A stretch of 37,854 nucleotides of DNA from Acidobacteria bacterium RIFCSPLOWO2_12_FULL_65_11 (GCA_001767495.1 MELA01000146.1:5122-42975), one strand, 5' to 3'; positions 16,181-27,336 are shown, numbered from the stretch's first letter. Notes: generated by a model from the sequence alone, not told the origin. Made by a program: numbers and translations.

Positions 16181-18100
16181 GTGCCTCTCACCTTGGGTTT
16201 AACGCGATTCGGCCGAGCGTACCTGTCGGCAGTAGCACTCATGGGATTCCTCGTGATCGGGGAATCCCTGATTCACTTGTACCGCGTTCCTATAGGCACG
16301 GAATGGCTCTTTCTCGCTTTCCTTACGCTGATCAGTGGATCGGCGTCAATCGAGCTACCTCGCTCTAACGTCTCCATTTCTATTTCAGAGGCGTTCGTCT
16401 TCACCGCCGTGCTCCTCTACGGGCCGGCCGCGGGCACTCTCACTGTTGCTCTCGATGGATTGGTGATCTCCTTTTGGATCGCCAAGCGGCGACCGGAAGC
16501 CTACAGAGCGCTGTTCAACATAGCAGCACCTGCCCTGTCGGCCTGGTGCTCCTCCAAGCTGTTTTTCTATGTTTCAGGAATCGAGCCTCTGGCTGAGCGA
16601 CCCGCATCCCTGGACGAGATTCTTCCAGCGCTGGTGCTCTTCGCGGTGACTTATTTCGGCCTGAACAGCGGCCTGATAGCTTCCATGATCGCTTTCCAGC
16701 GACGCGCGAATCCATTCCAGGTCTGGCGCAGTGGCTTCATGTGGTTATCCCTGAACTATTTCTGTGGTGCCTCTGTCGCGGTCCTCCTCGTTGGCTACAA
16801 CCGTACGATCGATCTCAAATTCATCGGGCTTGTCGTACCTCTCCTACTCGTCTTGTACTTTACCTTCAAGACTTCGATGCAGCGGGTGGAAGACGCGAAC
16901 CAGCATCTCGATCAAATGAACTCGCTCTATCTTTCAACGATCGAGACTCTAGCGATGGCGATCGACGCGAGAGATCAAATAACGCACGGACATATTAGGA
17001 GAGTTCAAGCTTACGCTGTCGGCTTGGCCAGACAAGTGGGCGTGCCTGATGAGAACTTCATTAAGGCAATCGAGGCCGCCGCCTTGCTTCATGACATGGG
17101 GAAGCTCGCTGTGCCTGAGCACATCCTCAATAAACCGGGGAAGCTGACGTCAATTGAATATGAACAAATGAAGCTGCATGTGAAGGTTGGCGCGGACATT
17201 CTCTCGGCGATTGACTTCCCGTACCCAGTTGTCCCAATCGTGAGGCACCATCACGAGAATTGGGATGGAACGGGTTATCCGACGGGCTTGAAGGGCACCG
17301 ACATCCCGATCGGTGCCCGCATTCTGTCGGTCGTTGACTGCTTCGATGCTCTCACGTCCGATCGCCCTTATCGCCCCAGTCTTTCGGACGATGATGCACT
17401 ACAGATACTGATGCAGCGTCGTGGGAACATGTACGATCCGTCGATCGTGGACACCTTCGCCCGCGTACACAAAGACATTGCTCCAGAAGCCCTCCCTCCT
17501 GGACCGCCACGAGATGCGCTCAATGAAATCACAACCGCCAGGCGAGCCGCCACCCTTCCGATCGACGTTGCCAGACGGACCGCCAGTTCAACTGCTGTCC
17601 ATAAGACACTTACAGCCCGCCCGCCATTAGACGCACTGGTCGGTGGCGCCAAGGCAAGCTGCATGGGCGACGCACTTGCCCAGCGTCTCAGACAGTTGAT
17701 TCCCTTTTCACTTTGCGTTCTCTATTTGAACGATCCGGAGGCCGCCGAATTGGAAGCCGTGCAGGTTACAGGCAAAGACTGGTCGTTCCTTAAGGGGAGT
17801 CGGATTCCGATCGGTCAGCGGTTGAGTGGGTGGGTAGCGGCGAATCGCCGAACAATTGTCAACTCGGACCCAATGCTTGACTTGGGTGACGTGGCACGGG
17901 TGGTTCATCCACTACTACTAAGCTGCTTGAGTACTCCGGTCGTCCTCGACGATCAACTCATTGGAGTCCTTACACTCCATTCGGAAGTTGAGGACGGTTT
18001 CAGCGATGAGCACGGCTACGTCATTGAAGTCATTGCAGAGCAAGTCGCTGAAACGTTCAAGCTCGCCGATCTTAAACACACCGCTCATCAGGGTCGCTGA
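16181..18100 (+). CDS. Membrane HD-GYP phosphodiesterase with C-terminal GAF domain
   Basis: This 639-residue protein starts with a GTG. Residues 1-230 hold about seven hydrophobic segments forming a membrane sensor region. A short coiled segment (VEDANQHLDQMNSLYLSTIE) leads to an HD-GYP domain at about 255-430: HGHIRRVQAYAVGLA, HD in LLHDMGKLAVPEHIL, HHHENWDGTGYPTGLKG and VVDCFDALTSDRPYR. All metal and GYP residues are present, so cyclic-di-GMP hydrolysis is likely. Residues about 490-630 look like a GAF domain (PFSLCVLYLNDPEA, RIPIGQRLSGWVAANRRTIV, LSTPVVLDDQLIGVLTLHSE). No Shine-Dalgarno precedes the GTG, so it may depend on reinitiation after the tiny ORF or on a promoter at about 16141-16168 (TTGTTT, 16 bases, TAATAA). 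It lies wholly in the low-GC block. Confidence 0.93.
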   Translation: MPLTLGLTRFGRAYLSAVALMGFLVIGESLIHLYRVPIGTEWLFLAFLTLISGSASIELPRSNVSISISEAFVFTAVLLYGPAAGTLTVALDGLVISFWIAKRRPEAYRALFNIAAPALSAWCSSKLFFYVSGIEPLAERPASLDEILPALVLFAVTYFGLNSGLIASMIAFQRRANPFQVWRSGFMWLSLNYFCGASVAVLLVGYNRTIDLKFIGLVVPLLLVLYFTFKTSMQRVEDANQHLDQMNSLYLSTIETLAMAIDARDQITHGHIRRVQAYAVGLARQVGVPDENFIKAIEAAALLHDMGKLAVPEHILNKPGKLTSIEYEQMKLHVKVGADILSAIDFPYPVVPIVRHHHENWDGTGYPTGLKGTDIPIGARILSVVDCFDALTSDRPYRPSLSDDDALQILMQRRGNMYDPSIVDTFARVHKDIAPEALPPGPPRDALNEITTARRAATLPIDVARRTASSTAVHKTLTARPPLDALVGGAKASCMGDALAQRLRQLIPFSLCVLYLNDPEAAELEAVQVTGKDWSFLKGSRIPIGQRLSGWVAANRRTIVNSDPMLDLGDVARVVHPLLLSCLSTPVVLDDQLIGVLTLHSEVEDGFSDEHGYVIEVIAEQVAETFKLADLKHTAHQGR

Positions 18101-18222
18101 GAGGTGCTCACTTCACTTGCGCGATTGGACGATCGGACACCTGGCATTTCTGATCAGCTGTGCTCGGACCGTTCGCCTCGTATTCATGATGCGATTCTGC
18201 CCAGCTCCGCAGCGACCACCGT

Positions 18223-18246
18223 CATTTCGAACATCCGCTCGAAATG
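18223..18246. promoter_or_regulatory. Perfect 8-bp inverted repeat, operator candidate
   Basis: CATTTCGA and TCGAAATG form a perfect inverted repeat with an 8-base spacer, 100 bases upstream of the sigma54 activator start. Arms of 8 with a spacer of 8 place the half sites about 16 bases apart, suitable for a dimeric regulator. A second small hairpin (GCATCT, TTGC, AGATGC) lies at 18282-18297. The 18101-18345 gap otherwise shows only an in-frame open stretch after the HD-GYP stop (to 18253) without family resemblance. Confidence 0.4.
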
Positions 18247-18345
18247 TCGTTAAGGATGTCATGAGGTTCCTCCACTTGCGTGCATCTTTGCAGATGCTTA
18301 AGACGACAAGAACATGAGTTGGCTGTGCGTCGGGGAGTAGATGAG

Positions 18346-21090
<2,745 letters not shown>

Positions 21091-21093
21091 TGT

Positions 21094-21113
21094 AGTGTTG
21101 ACTCGTCAACACT
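21094..21113. repeat. Perfect 9-bp palindrome between activator and Nramp genes
   Basis: AGTGTTGAC and GTCAACACT are perfect inverted arms around TC. The site begins 4 bases after the activator stop and ends 9 bases before the Nramp ATG. It is preceded by TGT, so its edge (TGTAGTGT) equals that of the dispersed repeat, while the core differs. It may be a third version of the repeat, or an operator for the metal transporter. Confidence 0.7.
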
Positions 21114-21122
21114 AATCCTGCG

Positions 21123-22466
21123 ATGCCAGAAACTACCACGCCCGCAACCGCCTCCGGCTGGCGCTTGCCGTCCTCTGAAAACAGCCTCCCCGAAGTCCAC
21201 GGCTCCATCCCAGTGCCGGGTGGGGCGGGGTTCTGGCGCAAGATGCTGGCGTTTGCCGGCCCGGGCTATCTGGTGGCCGTCGGCTACATGGACCCGGGCA
21301 ACTGGGCCACCGACCTGGCCGGCGGCGCGCGCTACGGCTACACGCTGCTCTCGGTCATCATGCTCTCCAACCTGATGGCGATCCTGCTGCAGGCGCTCGC
21401 CGCCCGCCTCGGCATCGCGAGCGGCCGCGACCTGGCTCAGGCCTGCCGCGACAGCTACTCGAGGCCGACGACGATCGTGTTGTGGATCCTCTGCGAGATC
21501 GCCATCGCGGCGTGCGACCTGGCAGAAGTCATCGGGGCGGCCATCGCGCTCAACCTGCTGTTCGATCTGCCGCTCCTCTGGGGCGTCATCCTCACCGCCC
21601 TCGACGTCCTCATCGTGCTGTTCCTGCAGCACCGCGGCTTCCGCTACGTCGAGTCGCTCGTCGTCGGCTTGATCGTCCTGATTGCCGGTTCGTTTGCCGT
21701 CGAGCTGTGGCTGGCGCGCCCCGACGCGGCGGGCATCGCTTTCGGTTTCGTCCCGCAGACGAGCATCCTGCGCGATCCATCGATGCTGTATATCGCCATC
21801 GGCATCCTCGGCGCGACGGTGATGCCGCACAATCTGTACCTGCACTCGTCAATCGTGCAGACGCGCAGGTACGGCGACTCGCACGAGAGCAAGGCCGAAG
21901 CGATAAAGTTCGCGACCATCGACTCGAGCTTCGCGCTGATGTTCGCGCTCTTCATCAACGCCGCCATTCTCATCATGGCGTCGGCCGTCTTCCACGGCAC
22001 CGGCAACCAGGACGTGGCCGACATCGGGGATGCCTACCAGCTGCTCTCCCCGCTGCTCGGGACCACGCTCGCCAGCACGCTCTTCGCGGTGGCGCTGCTC
22101 TGCTCGGGCCAGAACGCGACGCTCACCGGCACGCTCGCCGGCCAGATCGTCATGGAAGGGTTCATCAACATCCGCCTGCGTCCGTGGCTCCGCCGTCTCC
22201 TCACCCGGCTCATCGCCATCATCCCGGCCATCATCGTCATCGCGCTGTACGGCGACGCCGGCACGGGCCCGCTCCTCATCCTCAGCCAGGTGGTGCTCAG
22301 CCTGCAGCTCCCCTTCGCGGTGTTTCCCCTCGTCATGTTCACGAGCGACCGTCATAAAATGGGTGCGTTCGTAACGCCGAAGTGGGTGCAGGCGCTGGCA
22401 TGGACGGTTGCGGTCGTCATCGCCCTGCTCAACGCCTGGCTGCTCTTCCAGACTTTCGCAGGTTGA
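21123..22466 (+). CDS. mntH: Nramp-family divalent metal transporter (MntH-like)
   Basis: This 447-residue inner-membrane protein has about 11-12 helices. The Nramp metal-site motifs are intact: [16 protein letters not shown] in TM1 (DPGN) and [17 protein letters not shown] in TM6 (MPHN). It should import Mn2+ or related metals with protons. The N-terminal 40 residues are polar, longer than in E. coli MntH. The stop is followed after one base by the ATG of the universal stress protein, so the two form an operon; this pairing of Nramp and UspA is common. A perfect palindrome lies just before the start. No Mn riboswitch is recognised upstream. Confidence 0.94.
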   Translation: MPETTTPATASGWRLPSSENSLPEVHGSIPVPGGAGFWRKMLAFAGPGYLVAVGYMDPGNWATDLAGGARYGYTLLSVIMLSNLMAILLQALAARLGIASGRDLAQACRDSYSRPTTIVLWILCEIAIAACDLAEVIGAAIALNLLFDLPLLWGVILTALDVLIVLFLQHRGFRYVESLVVGLIVLIAGSFAVELWLARPDAAGIAFGFVPQTSILRDPSMLYIAIGILGATVMPHNLYLHSSIVQTRRYGDSHESKAEAIKFATIDSSFALMFALFINAAILIMASAVFHGTGNQDVADIGDAYQLLSPLLGTTLASTLFAVALLCSGQNATLTGTLAGQIVMEGFINIRLRPWLRRLLTRLIAIIPAIIVIALYGDAGTGPLLILSQVVLSLQLPFAVFPLVMFTSDRHKMGAFVTPKWVQALAWTVAVVIALLNAWLLFQTFAG

Positions 22467-22467
22467 C

Positions 22468-22890
22468 ATGTACAAGCGCATCCTGGTGGCCGTTGAGAAC
22501 TCGGCGGCCGACCGCACGATCGTCGCGCACGTCACCAAGCTCGCCACGCTGACGGGCGCCGAGCTCATCCTCGTCCACGTCGCGGACGGCTGGGTGGCGC
22601 GCCATTTCGACGACCTGAAGCTGCGCGAGTCGGAAGAAATGAAGACCGACCGCGCCTACCTTGAACAGCTCCGCGCGGAGCTCGCCGGCCAGGGGTTCAA
22701 GGTCGAAGCCCGCCTGGCGATGGGCGACCCGGCCACCGAGATCATCAAGGCCGCCGCGGATCAACAGGTCGATCTCATCGCGATGTCCACTCACGGTCAT
22801 CGCTTCATCTCAGACCTGCTGTACGGCGCCACGGCGGACCGCGTGCGCCATCTGGTCAAAGTGCCGGTGCTGTTGTTGAAAGCGCAATAG
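22468..22890 (+). CDS. Universal stress protein (UspA family)
   Basis: The 140-residue cytoplasmic protein has the UspA fold: MYKRILVAVENSAADR at the N-terminus, AELILVHVADGW in strand 2, the hinge LAMGDPATEIIKAA, DLIAMSTHGHRFISDLLYGA and the C-terminal strand VPVLLLKAQ. The segment after STHG is a variant of the usual ATP-binding G-x2-G-x9-G-(S/T) loop, so nucleotide binding is possible but not certain. It is cotranscribed with the Nramp gene, which suggests a stress role linked to metal uptake. No terminator follows directly; the first one seen is at 23070. Confidence 0.92.
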   Translation: MYKRILVAVENSAADRTIVAHVTKLATLTGAELILVHVADGWVARHFDDLKLRESEEMKTDRAYLEQLRAELAGQGFKVEARLAMGDPATEIIKAAADQQVDLIAMSTHGHRFISDLLYGATADRVRHLVKVPVLLLKAQ

Positions 22891-22901
22891 GACAATACGC
22901 A

Positions 22902-22934
22902 TTGACTTCCACCTCCTAAATCGGTTCATATAGA
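22902..22934 (+). promoter_or_regulatory. Possible sigma70-type promoter for the cys leader or a small RNA
   Basis: TTGACT at 22902-22907 is a good -35. CATATA at 22927-22932 or TATAGA at 22929-22934 could be the -10, but the spacing (19 or 21 bases) is longer than ideal. It sits just before a strongly structured, terminator-ended segment. Confidence 0.35.
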
Positions 22935-23107
22935 TGGCGTGATGTTGGTGTCAGGCGGCGGGTGCGTCTGCATGTGTACGAGGACCTTCAGGGTCCCCAT
23001 GCCATCGGTCTTGCCGTCCACCTGACGAACACCCGCGACGCCGTTACACGCGAGGCGGACAAGATCGAGAGCCCGGGACCTCAAGAGGTTTCGGGCTTTT
23101 TTGTTTT
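22933..23107 (+). ncRNA. Structured leader RNA or small RNA upstream of cysDNH
   Basis: The 334-base gap between the stress protein gene and cysD contains a long nested hairpin followed by a terminator. Helices found by eye are: 22933-22940 with 23038-23045 (GATGGCGT/ACGCCGTT, with wobbles), 22943-22946 with 23028-23031, GTCAGG 22950-22955 with CCTGAC 23021-23026, GCATG 22970-22974 with CATGC 22998-23002, and GGACC 22982-22986 with GGTCC 22992-22996. GGTCCC (22992-22997) is also complementary to GGGACC (23075-23080) in the terminator's left arm, so antitermination is possible. It could be a riboswitch or attenuator for sulfate assimilation, or an independent small RNA. It matches no SAM riboswitch that I can recall. 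Confidence 0.5.
23070..23107 (+). terminator. Rho-independent terminator
   Basis: AGCCCGGGACCT (23070-23081), loop CAAG, then AGGTTTCGGGCT (23086-23097) form a 12-bp stem with two G-T wobbles, followed by a T-rich run through 23107. It would end transcripts from mntH-uspA or the structured RNA before cysD. Confidence 0.9.
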
Positions 23108-23122
23108 TGGAACGGCCTCGCC

Positions 23123-23206
23123 TGTAGTGTCCGCCTTTAGGCGAACTTCCAGGTCCGGCTGAAGCCGGACACTACAGCTCCGGACACTACAGCTCCGGAC
23201 ACTACA
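23123..23206. repeat. Repeat cluster with two tandem half copies before cysD
   Basis: A minus GC-version copy with a damaged arm (23123-23147) and a plus GG-version copy (23152-23176) are followed by two perfect 15-base tandem units GCTCCGGACACTACA (23177-23191 and 23192-23206). Each unit is the right half of the repeat. The cluster lies between the terminator and cysD and ends 18 bases before the ATG. Confidence 0.9.
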
Positions 23207-23224
23207 GCTGAGGAACAGGAAATT

Positions 23225-24172
23225 ATGAGTATTGCGACCGACAAATTGAAGCTGGTGGCGCCCGCCGTCGATCGCCCCCTCGATCACCTGCGGCTGCTCG
23301 AGGCCGAGGCCATCCACATCATGCGCGAAGTGGTCGCCGAATTCGAGCGGCCGGTGATGCTCTACTCGATTGGCAAAGACTCCTCGTGCCTCCTGCGGCT
23401 CGCGCAGAAGGCCTTCTACCCGGCGCCCATCCCGTTTCCGCTGCTGCACGTGGACACGACGTACAAGTTCCGCGAGATGATCGAGTTCCGCGACGCCTAT
23501 ACCAAAGAAGTCGGCGTGCGTCTCATCGTCCACACCAACGACGAAGCGATTGCCGAGGGCGCGCAGCCTTTCCTGCTCGGGACGCAGCGGTGCTGCGGGC
23601 TGCTCAAGACCAAGTCGCTGCTCGACGCGCTGACCGCCGGCGGCTTCGACGCGGCGTTTGGCGGCGCCAGGCGAGACGAGGAACGGTCGCGGGCCAAGGA
23701 GCGGATCTTCTCGCTGCGCGACGCCAAGGGCCAGTGGGATCCGAAGCGCCAGCGGCCCGAGCTGTGGAACATCCTCAACGGCCGCCTCAGGCCGGGCGAG
23801 AGCATCCGTGTCTTCCCGCTCAGCAACTGGACCGAGCTCGACGTCTGGAACTACATCAACGTCGAGAAGATTCCGATCGTCCCGCTCTATTTCGCCAAAG
23901 AGCGCGAGGTGATCGTCCGCGGCCACTCGCTCCTCATGATCGAGCAACCGTTTGTGCCGATGATGCCTGGCGAGAAGCCGCAGATGGTCAAGTGCCGCAT
24001 GCGCTCGCTCGGCTGCTCGCCCTGCACGGGCGCGGTGCGCTCGAATGCCGACACGGTGCAAAAGATCATCGACGAGCTCATCGTCACGAAGCACTCGGAG
24101 CGCCAGCTCCGCGTGATCGATCACGACCAGGACGGCTCGATGGAAGTGAAAAAGCGCGAGGGATACTTCTGA
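23225..24172 (+). CDS. cysD: Sulfate adenylyltransferase subunit 2 (CysD)
   Basis: The 315-residue ATP sulfurylase small subunit makes APS from sulfate and ATP with CysN. It has the PP-loop type motif [18 protein letters not shown], then [13 protein letters not shown], the [20 protein letters not shown] segment, [13 protein letters not shown] and the C-terminal [13 protein letters not shown], all typical of CysD. Length is normal. GAGGAACAGGAAATT precedes the ATG. Its TGA overlaps the ATG of cysN (TGATG), so translation is coupled. The upstream leader with terminator may control it. Confidence 0.97.
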   Translation: MSIATDKLKLVAPAVDRPLDHLRLLEAEAIHIMREVVAEFERPVMLYSIGKDSSCLLRLAQKAFYPAPIPFPLLHVDTTYKFREMIEFRDAYTKEVGVRLIVHTNDEAIAEGAQPFLLGTQRCCGLLKTKSLLDALTAGGFDAAFGGARRDEERSRAKERIFSLRDAKGQWDPKRQRPELWNILNGRLRPGESIRVFPLSNWTELDVWNYINVEKIPIVPLYFAKEREVIVRGHSLLMIEQPFVPMMPGEKPQMVKCRMRSLGCSPCTGAVRSNADTVQKIIDELIVTKHSERQLRVIDHDQDGSMEVKKREGYF

Positions 24173-25476
24173 TGTCCGGTCTGCTGCGCATCTGCACCGC
24201 CGGCAGCGTCGACGATGGGAAGAGCACGCTCATCGGGAGGCTGCTGCACGACTCGCGCGGGGTGTACGAGGACCAGGTGGCGTCGGTCAAGGCGGCGTCG
24301 AAGAACCGCCTGGCCGGCCCGATCGACTTTTCCCTGTTCACCGACGGACTCAAGGCCGAGCGGGAGCAGGGCATCACGATCGACGTCGCCTATCGGTACT
24401 TCGCCACCTCGCGGCGCAAGTTTATCCTGGCCGACACGCCGGGCCACGAACAGTACACCCGCAACATGGCCACCGGCGCCTCGACGGCCGACGTCGCCAT
24501 CCTGCTCGTCGACGCGAGAAACGGCGTCAAGACGCAGACGCGCCGCCACGCGCGGATCGCGCAGCTGCTCGGCATCAAAGACTTCGCGCTGGCGGTCAAC
24601 AAGATGGACCTGGTGGGCTTCGACGAGCAGGTATTCGACGACATCTGCGACGCCTTCCAGGAGATGGTGCCCGAGGCGCGCACCCACGCCATCCCGATGA
24701 GCGCGCTCGAGGGCGACAACGTCATCACGTCGAGCGACCGCACGCCCTGGTTCAAGGACGCGAGCCTCCTGCAGTATCTGGAGACGGTTCAGGTCGACCA
24801 CCAGGTCGCCGCCAAACCCTTCAGGTTCCCCGTGCAGCTCGTCATCCGACCGGACCAGGACTTTCGCGGGTACGCCGGCCAGATTCTCTCGGGCTCGATC
24901 CACGCCGGCGATGCGATCGCGGCGTGGCCCTCCGGCCGCACCGCCCACATCAAGCGCATCGTCACCTGGGACGGCGACATCGCCGCCGCGCGCGCGCCGA
25001 TGTCGGTGACGCTCGTGCTGGACGACGAGATCGACGTCAGCCGGGGCGACGTGATCACGGCCGGCGAACTGGGGTACGTCGGACGCCGGTTCGAGGCCGA
25101 CGTGGTGTGGATGGACGAGCGCCCGCTCGATCCGGCGCGCCCGTATCTGATGAAGCACGCGACGCGGACGGTGACGGCCGAGATCAACCGGCCGCTCCTG
25201 CTCAATCAGATCGAGACGGTCACCGTGTCGACGTCGCGGCCCATCGTGTTCGATCGCTACCGCGACATCCGGGCCACGGGCAGCTTCATCCTGATCGATC
25301 CGGCCACCAACTTCACCTCCGGCGCGGGTATGATTATCGACGCGCTGCGCGAGGATCGCGCGGCGGCGCACAAGCCGGGCGTCGCCGAGCGCCTGGCGAG
25401 CATCGCGCGCGGCGCCGGGTCGCACGCCGAGGCGGTCGAGGCCCTCGATCGCGCGCTCGAGGATTTACTTAAGTAG
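24172..25476 (+). CDS. cysN: Sulfate adenylyltransferase subunit 1, GTPase (CysN), without APS kinase domain
   Basis: This 434-residue EF-Tu-like GTPase drives ATP sulfurylase. The G motifs are intact: GSVDDGKSTLIGRL (G1), a switch region with EREQGITIDVAYR, DTPGHEQYTRNM (G3), NKMDLVGF (G4) and an SAL-type G5. Beta-barrel domains follow. It ends at about the usual CysN length, so the C-terminal APS kinase found in NodQ/CysNC fusions is absent; this fits direct APS reduction by the next gene. The TAG stop (25474-25476) lies within a palindromic repeat, so the repeat defines the C-terminus (LEDLLK). Confidence 0.97.
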   Translation: MSGLLRICTAGSVDDGKSTLIGRLLHDSRGVYEDQVASVKAASKNRLAGPIDFSLFTDGLKAEREQGITIDVAYRYFATSRRKFILADTPGHEQYTRNMATGASTADVAILLVDARNGVKTQTRRHARIAQLLGIKDFALAVNKMDLVGFDEQVFDDICDAFQEMVPEARTHAIPMSALEGDNVITSSDRTPWFKDASLLQYLETVQVDHQVAAKPFRFPVQLVIRPDQDFRGYAGQILSGSIHAGDAIAAWPSGRTAHIKRIVTWDGDIAAARAPMSVTLVLDDEIDVSRGDVITAGELGYVGRRFEADVVWMDERPLDPARPYLMKHATRTVTAEINRPLLLNQIETVTVSTSRPIVFDRYRDIRATGSFILIDPATNFTSGAGMIIDALREDRAAAHKPGVAERLASIARGAGSHAEAVEALDRALEDLLK

Positions 25477-25496
25477 TGTCCGGCTTCAGCCGGACG
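25473..25496 (-). repeat. Palindromic repeat providing the cysN stop
   Basis: GTAGTGTCCGGCTTCAGCC and the closing arm form a minus GG-version copy in the 32-base cysN-cysH gap. Its TAG is the cysN stop codon. Confidence 0.9.
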
Positions 25497-25508
25497 TCCG
25501 CGCACCGT

Positions 25509-26171
25509 ATGACGAATTCCGCTGTCGAGATGAACGCGAAGGACGCGGGCGCGCTGATTGGCGAGACGCTCGCCGAGGCGAAGACGCCGTGCGTCACCTC
25601 GAGCTTTCAGGCCGAGGACGTCGTGCTGGTCCACCTGCTCGTGTCGGCCAGGCCAGACATCCCGGTGTTGTTCCTCGACACGTTCCATCACTTCGCGCAG
25701 ACGCTCGCGTATCGCGACGAGATGGCGGCGCGCTGGAAGCTGAACCTGGTCAATCTGCGTGCACCCGAGCCGTCAGTCGGCCTGTGGCAGAAGAGCACCG
25801 ACGACTGCTGCGCGCGTCACAAGGTGGGACCGCTTTTTGGCGCGCTCGAAGCGTACGACACGTGGTTCACCGGCCTGCGGCGCGAGCAGTCACCCTCGCG
25901 CGCCAACCTGCAGTACGTCGAGCCGTTTAATCTCAAGTCGGGCAAGGTCCTGCGCAAGGTGAGTCCGCTCGCGATGTGGACGACGAAAGACGTGTGGCAG
26001 TACGCCAAGGCCTACGACATACCACTCTTGCCGCTCTACGAGCTCGGCTACTCGAGCATCGGCTGCGAGCCCTGCACCTCGCTGCCGCTCGACCCGTCCG
26101 ATCCGCGCTCGGGACGCTGGGCCGGCCAAAAGCTCGAGTGCGGGATTCACATACAGCCCACGAAGGCCTGA
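25509..26171 (+). CDS. cysH: Assimilatory APS reductase (CysH family)
   Basis: This 220-residue thioredoxin-dependent reductase converts APS to sulfite. TSSFQAEDVVLVHLL holds the PP-loop-like substrate site and LDTFHHFAQTLAYRD the following element. Two cysteine pairs, DDCCARHK and IGCEPCTSLP, are the CC and CxxC ligands of the [4Fe-4S] cluster that marks APS-preferring enzymes and is missing from E. coli-type PAPS reductases. The catalytic Cys is in KLECGIH near the C-terminus. The absence of a CysC domain in this operon fits. The ATG at 25509 is chosen; an in-frame ATG seven codons later is possible, and anything upstream is repeat sequence. Confidence 0.95.
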   Translation: MTNSAVEMNAKDAGALIGETLAEAKTPCVTSSFQAEDVVLVHLLVSARPDIPVLFLDTFHHFAQTLAYRDEMAARWKLNLVNLRAPEPSVGLWQKSTDDCCARHKVGPLFGALEAYDTWFTGLRREQSPSRANLQYVEPFNLKSGKVLRKVSPLAMWTTKDVWQYAKAYDIPLLPLYELGYSSIGCEPCTSLPLDPSDPRSGRWAGQKLECGIHIQPTKA

Positions 26172-26211
26172 CGGATCCGCGCTGTTCTCAGACCTCGGGC
26201 GACTGTTGCCA

Positions 26212-27276
26212 TTACTTCGCGCGGCCTTTCAAGCCCTGGGCGATCGTTGGGATCTTGTAAATCGTCTTCGCGTTGTTTCTATAACCCGGCGCGAGAGCAA
26301 ATTCCCCGCCATTCGGGGCGACGGCGCCAGAACCGACGACGTAGAGCGTCTTTTTGTCGGGCCCGGAAAAGGCGACGGTAATCACGCTCCGCGGCGTCGG
26401 AATAGTGCCCAAGTGTTTCCCTTCGGGGCTCATCACTTGAACGCCACCACTGGCTGTGACGTAGATACGGCCGACCGAGTCCACGGTCATGCCGTCGCCA
26501 CCACCGCCTTCGAACTTTACGAAGTCCCGGCGGTTGGTGGGCGTCCCATCGGGCTGAATATCGAACCGAATAAGTCCCCCCATATTGGTCATGTAGAGCG
26601 TCTTCTCATCGGGACTCAGCATGATCCCGTTCGAGCCGGCATTCTCTCCAACACTCACAGGCTTGCCGCCGGGTTGAAGGTAGAAGGTCATTCCGCCCCC
26701 GTTGAAATAGACGGTGCCGTTCCTGCTGACGGTGAGATCGTTGAGTCGTAGCGCCGGCGAGCCGTTGATATTTTCTGCCAGAACCTTCCGATCCTTCTCA
26801 GGGTAAATGATGGCCACTTTCGTTGGCTCCGTACACGGCAGAGGGGCCCGACCCGGATCCGTACATGTTCTCTGTACCCCGATGATTCGGCCCTCGGCGT
26901 CGATGGCGATGGCGCCTGTCCCATGCGTGTCCTTCACATAGACGGAATCCCAGTCGTTTCTGTCAAGCTTGCGAATGATGCTGGGCTGTTCCTGGGCGAA
27001 CAACAGTCCGCCATCGGATGTCCCCACGATACCGTCGGCATTATCGGCTCCCTGCCAGACCAGTCGCCACGTCGCGCCTGCCGCGATGACCCCGGGAATT
27101 CCCGTCACCGTCACTTCCTTCGCCTGAGACGGCTGAGGCGGCGGCGCTGGCTCTTGTGCGGCACCTCGGCCGCCCCGGGCACCCGCTGGCTGCTGTTGCT
27201 GTGGGGCTGCCTGAACCAAGACCAGAGACGCTGCCAGAAGACACCATATGGTCATCACCATCGTTTTCAATTTCAT
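26212..27276 (-). CDS. Secreted SMP-30/gluconolactonase-like propeller protein
   Basis: The 354-residue protein starts at MKLKTMVMTIWCLLAASLVL (signal peptide), with a good GGAGG upstream; an in-frame start at 27315 is less likely. A Gln/Gly/Pro-rich linker (QQQQPAGARGGRG) follows. The rest is a six-bladed propeller of the SMP-30/gluconolactonase/LRE type: WRLVWQGADNADGIVGTSDG, LNDLTVSRNGTVYFNGGG, GENAGSNGIMLSPDEKTLYM, GGGDGMTVDSVGRIYVTAS. The metal-site acidic residues common to the family (Glu near the start, Asn in LND, Asp in GDG) are probably present. It may hydrolyse a lactone or bind a ligand in the periplasm. It is convergent with cysH. Confidence 0.88.
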   Translation of the reverse strand: MKLKTMVMTIWCLLAASLVLVQAAPQQQQPAGARGGRGAAQEPAPPPQPSQAKEVTVTGIPGVIAAGATWRLVWQGADNADGIVGTSDGGLLFAQEQPSIIRKLDRNDWDSVYVKDTHGTGAIAIDAEGRIIGVQRTCTDPGRAPLPCTEPTKVAIIYPEKDRKVLAENINGSPALRLNDLTVSRNGTVYFNGGGMTFYLQPGGKPVSVGENAGSNGIMLSPDEKTLYMTNMGGLIRFDIQPDGTPTNRRDFVKFEGGGGDGMTVDSVGRIYVTASGGVQVMSPEGKHLGTIPTPRSVITVAFSGPDKKTLYVVGSGAVAPNGGEFALAPGYRNNAKTIYKIPTIAQGLKGRAK

Positions 27277-27336
27277 AGATCCTCCAGTGGGCTCTCGGCC
27301 AACGCCAAAACCCAAAGCGCGTGTCGGCGGGCCAGT

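Noticed and set aside
18104-18253. Independent 49-residue gene after the HD-GYP gene
   Set aside because: GTG start without a convincing ribosome site, no recognisable family; more likely non-coding sequence upstream of the activator.
22933-23107. Identification of the structured RNA as a SAM riboswitch, SRP RNA or 6S RNA
   Set aside because: I cannot see the conserved cores of those families; only the helices and terminator are supported.
23386-25476. A single 696-codon frame covering part of cysD and all of cysN
   Set aside because: Its first part is an out-of-frame shadow of cysD. CysN starts at the TGATG overlap at 24172.
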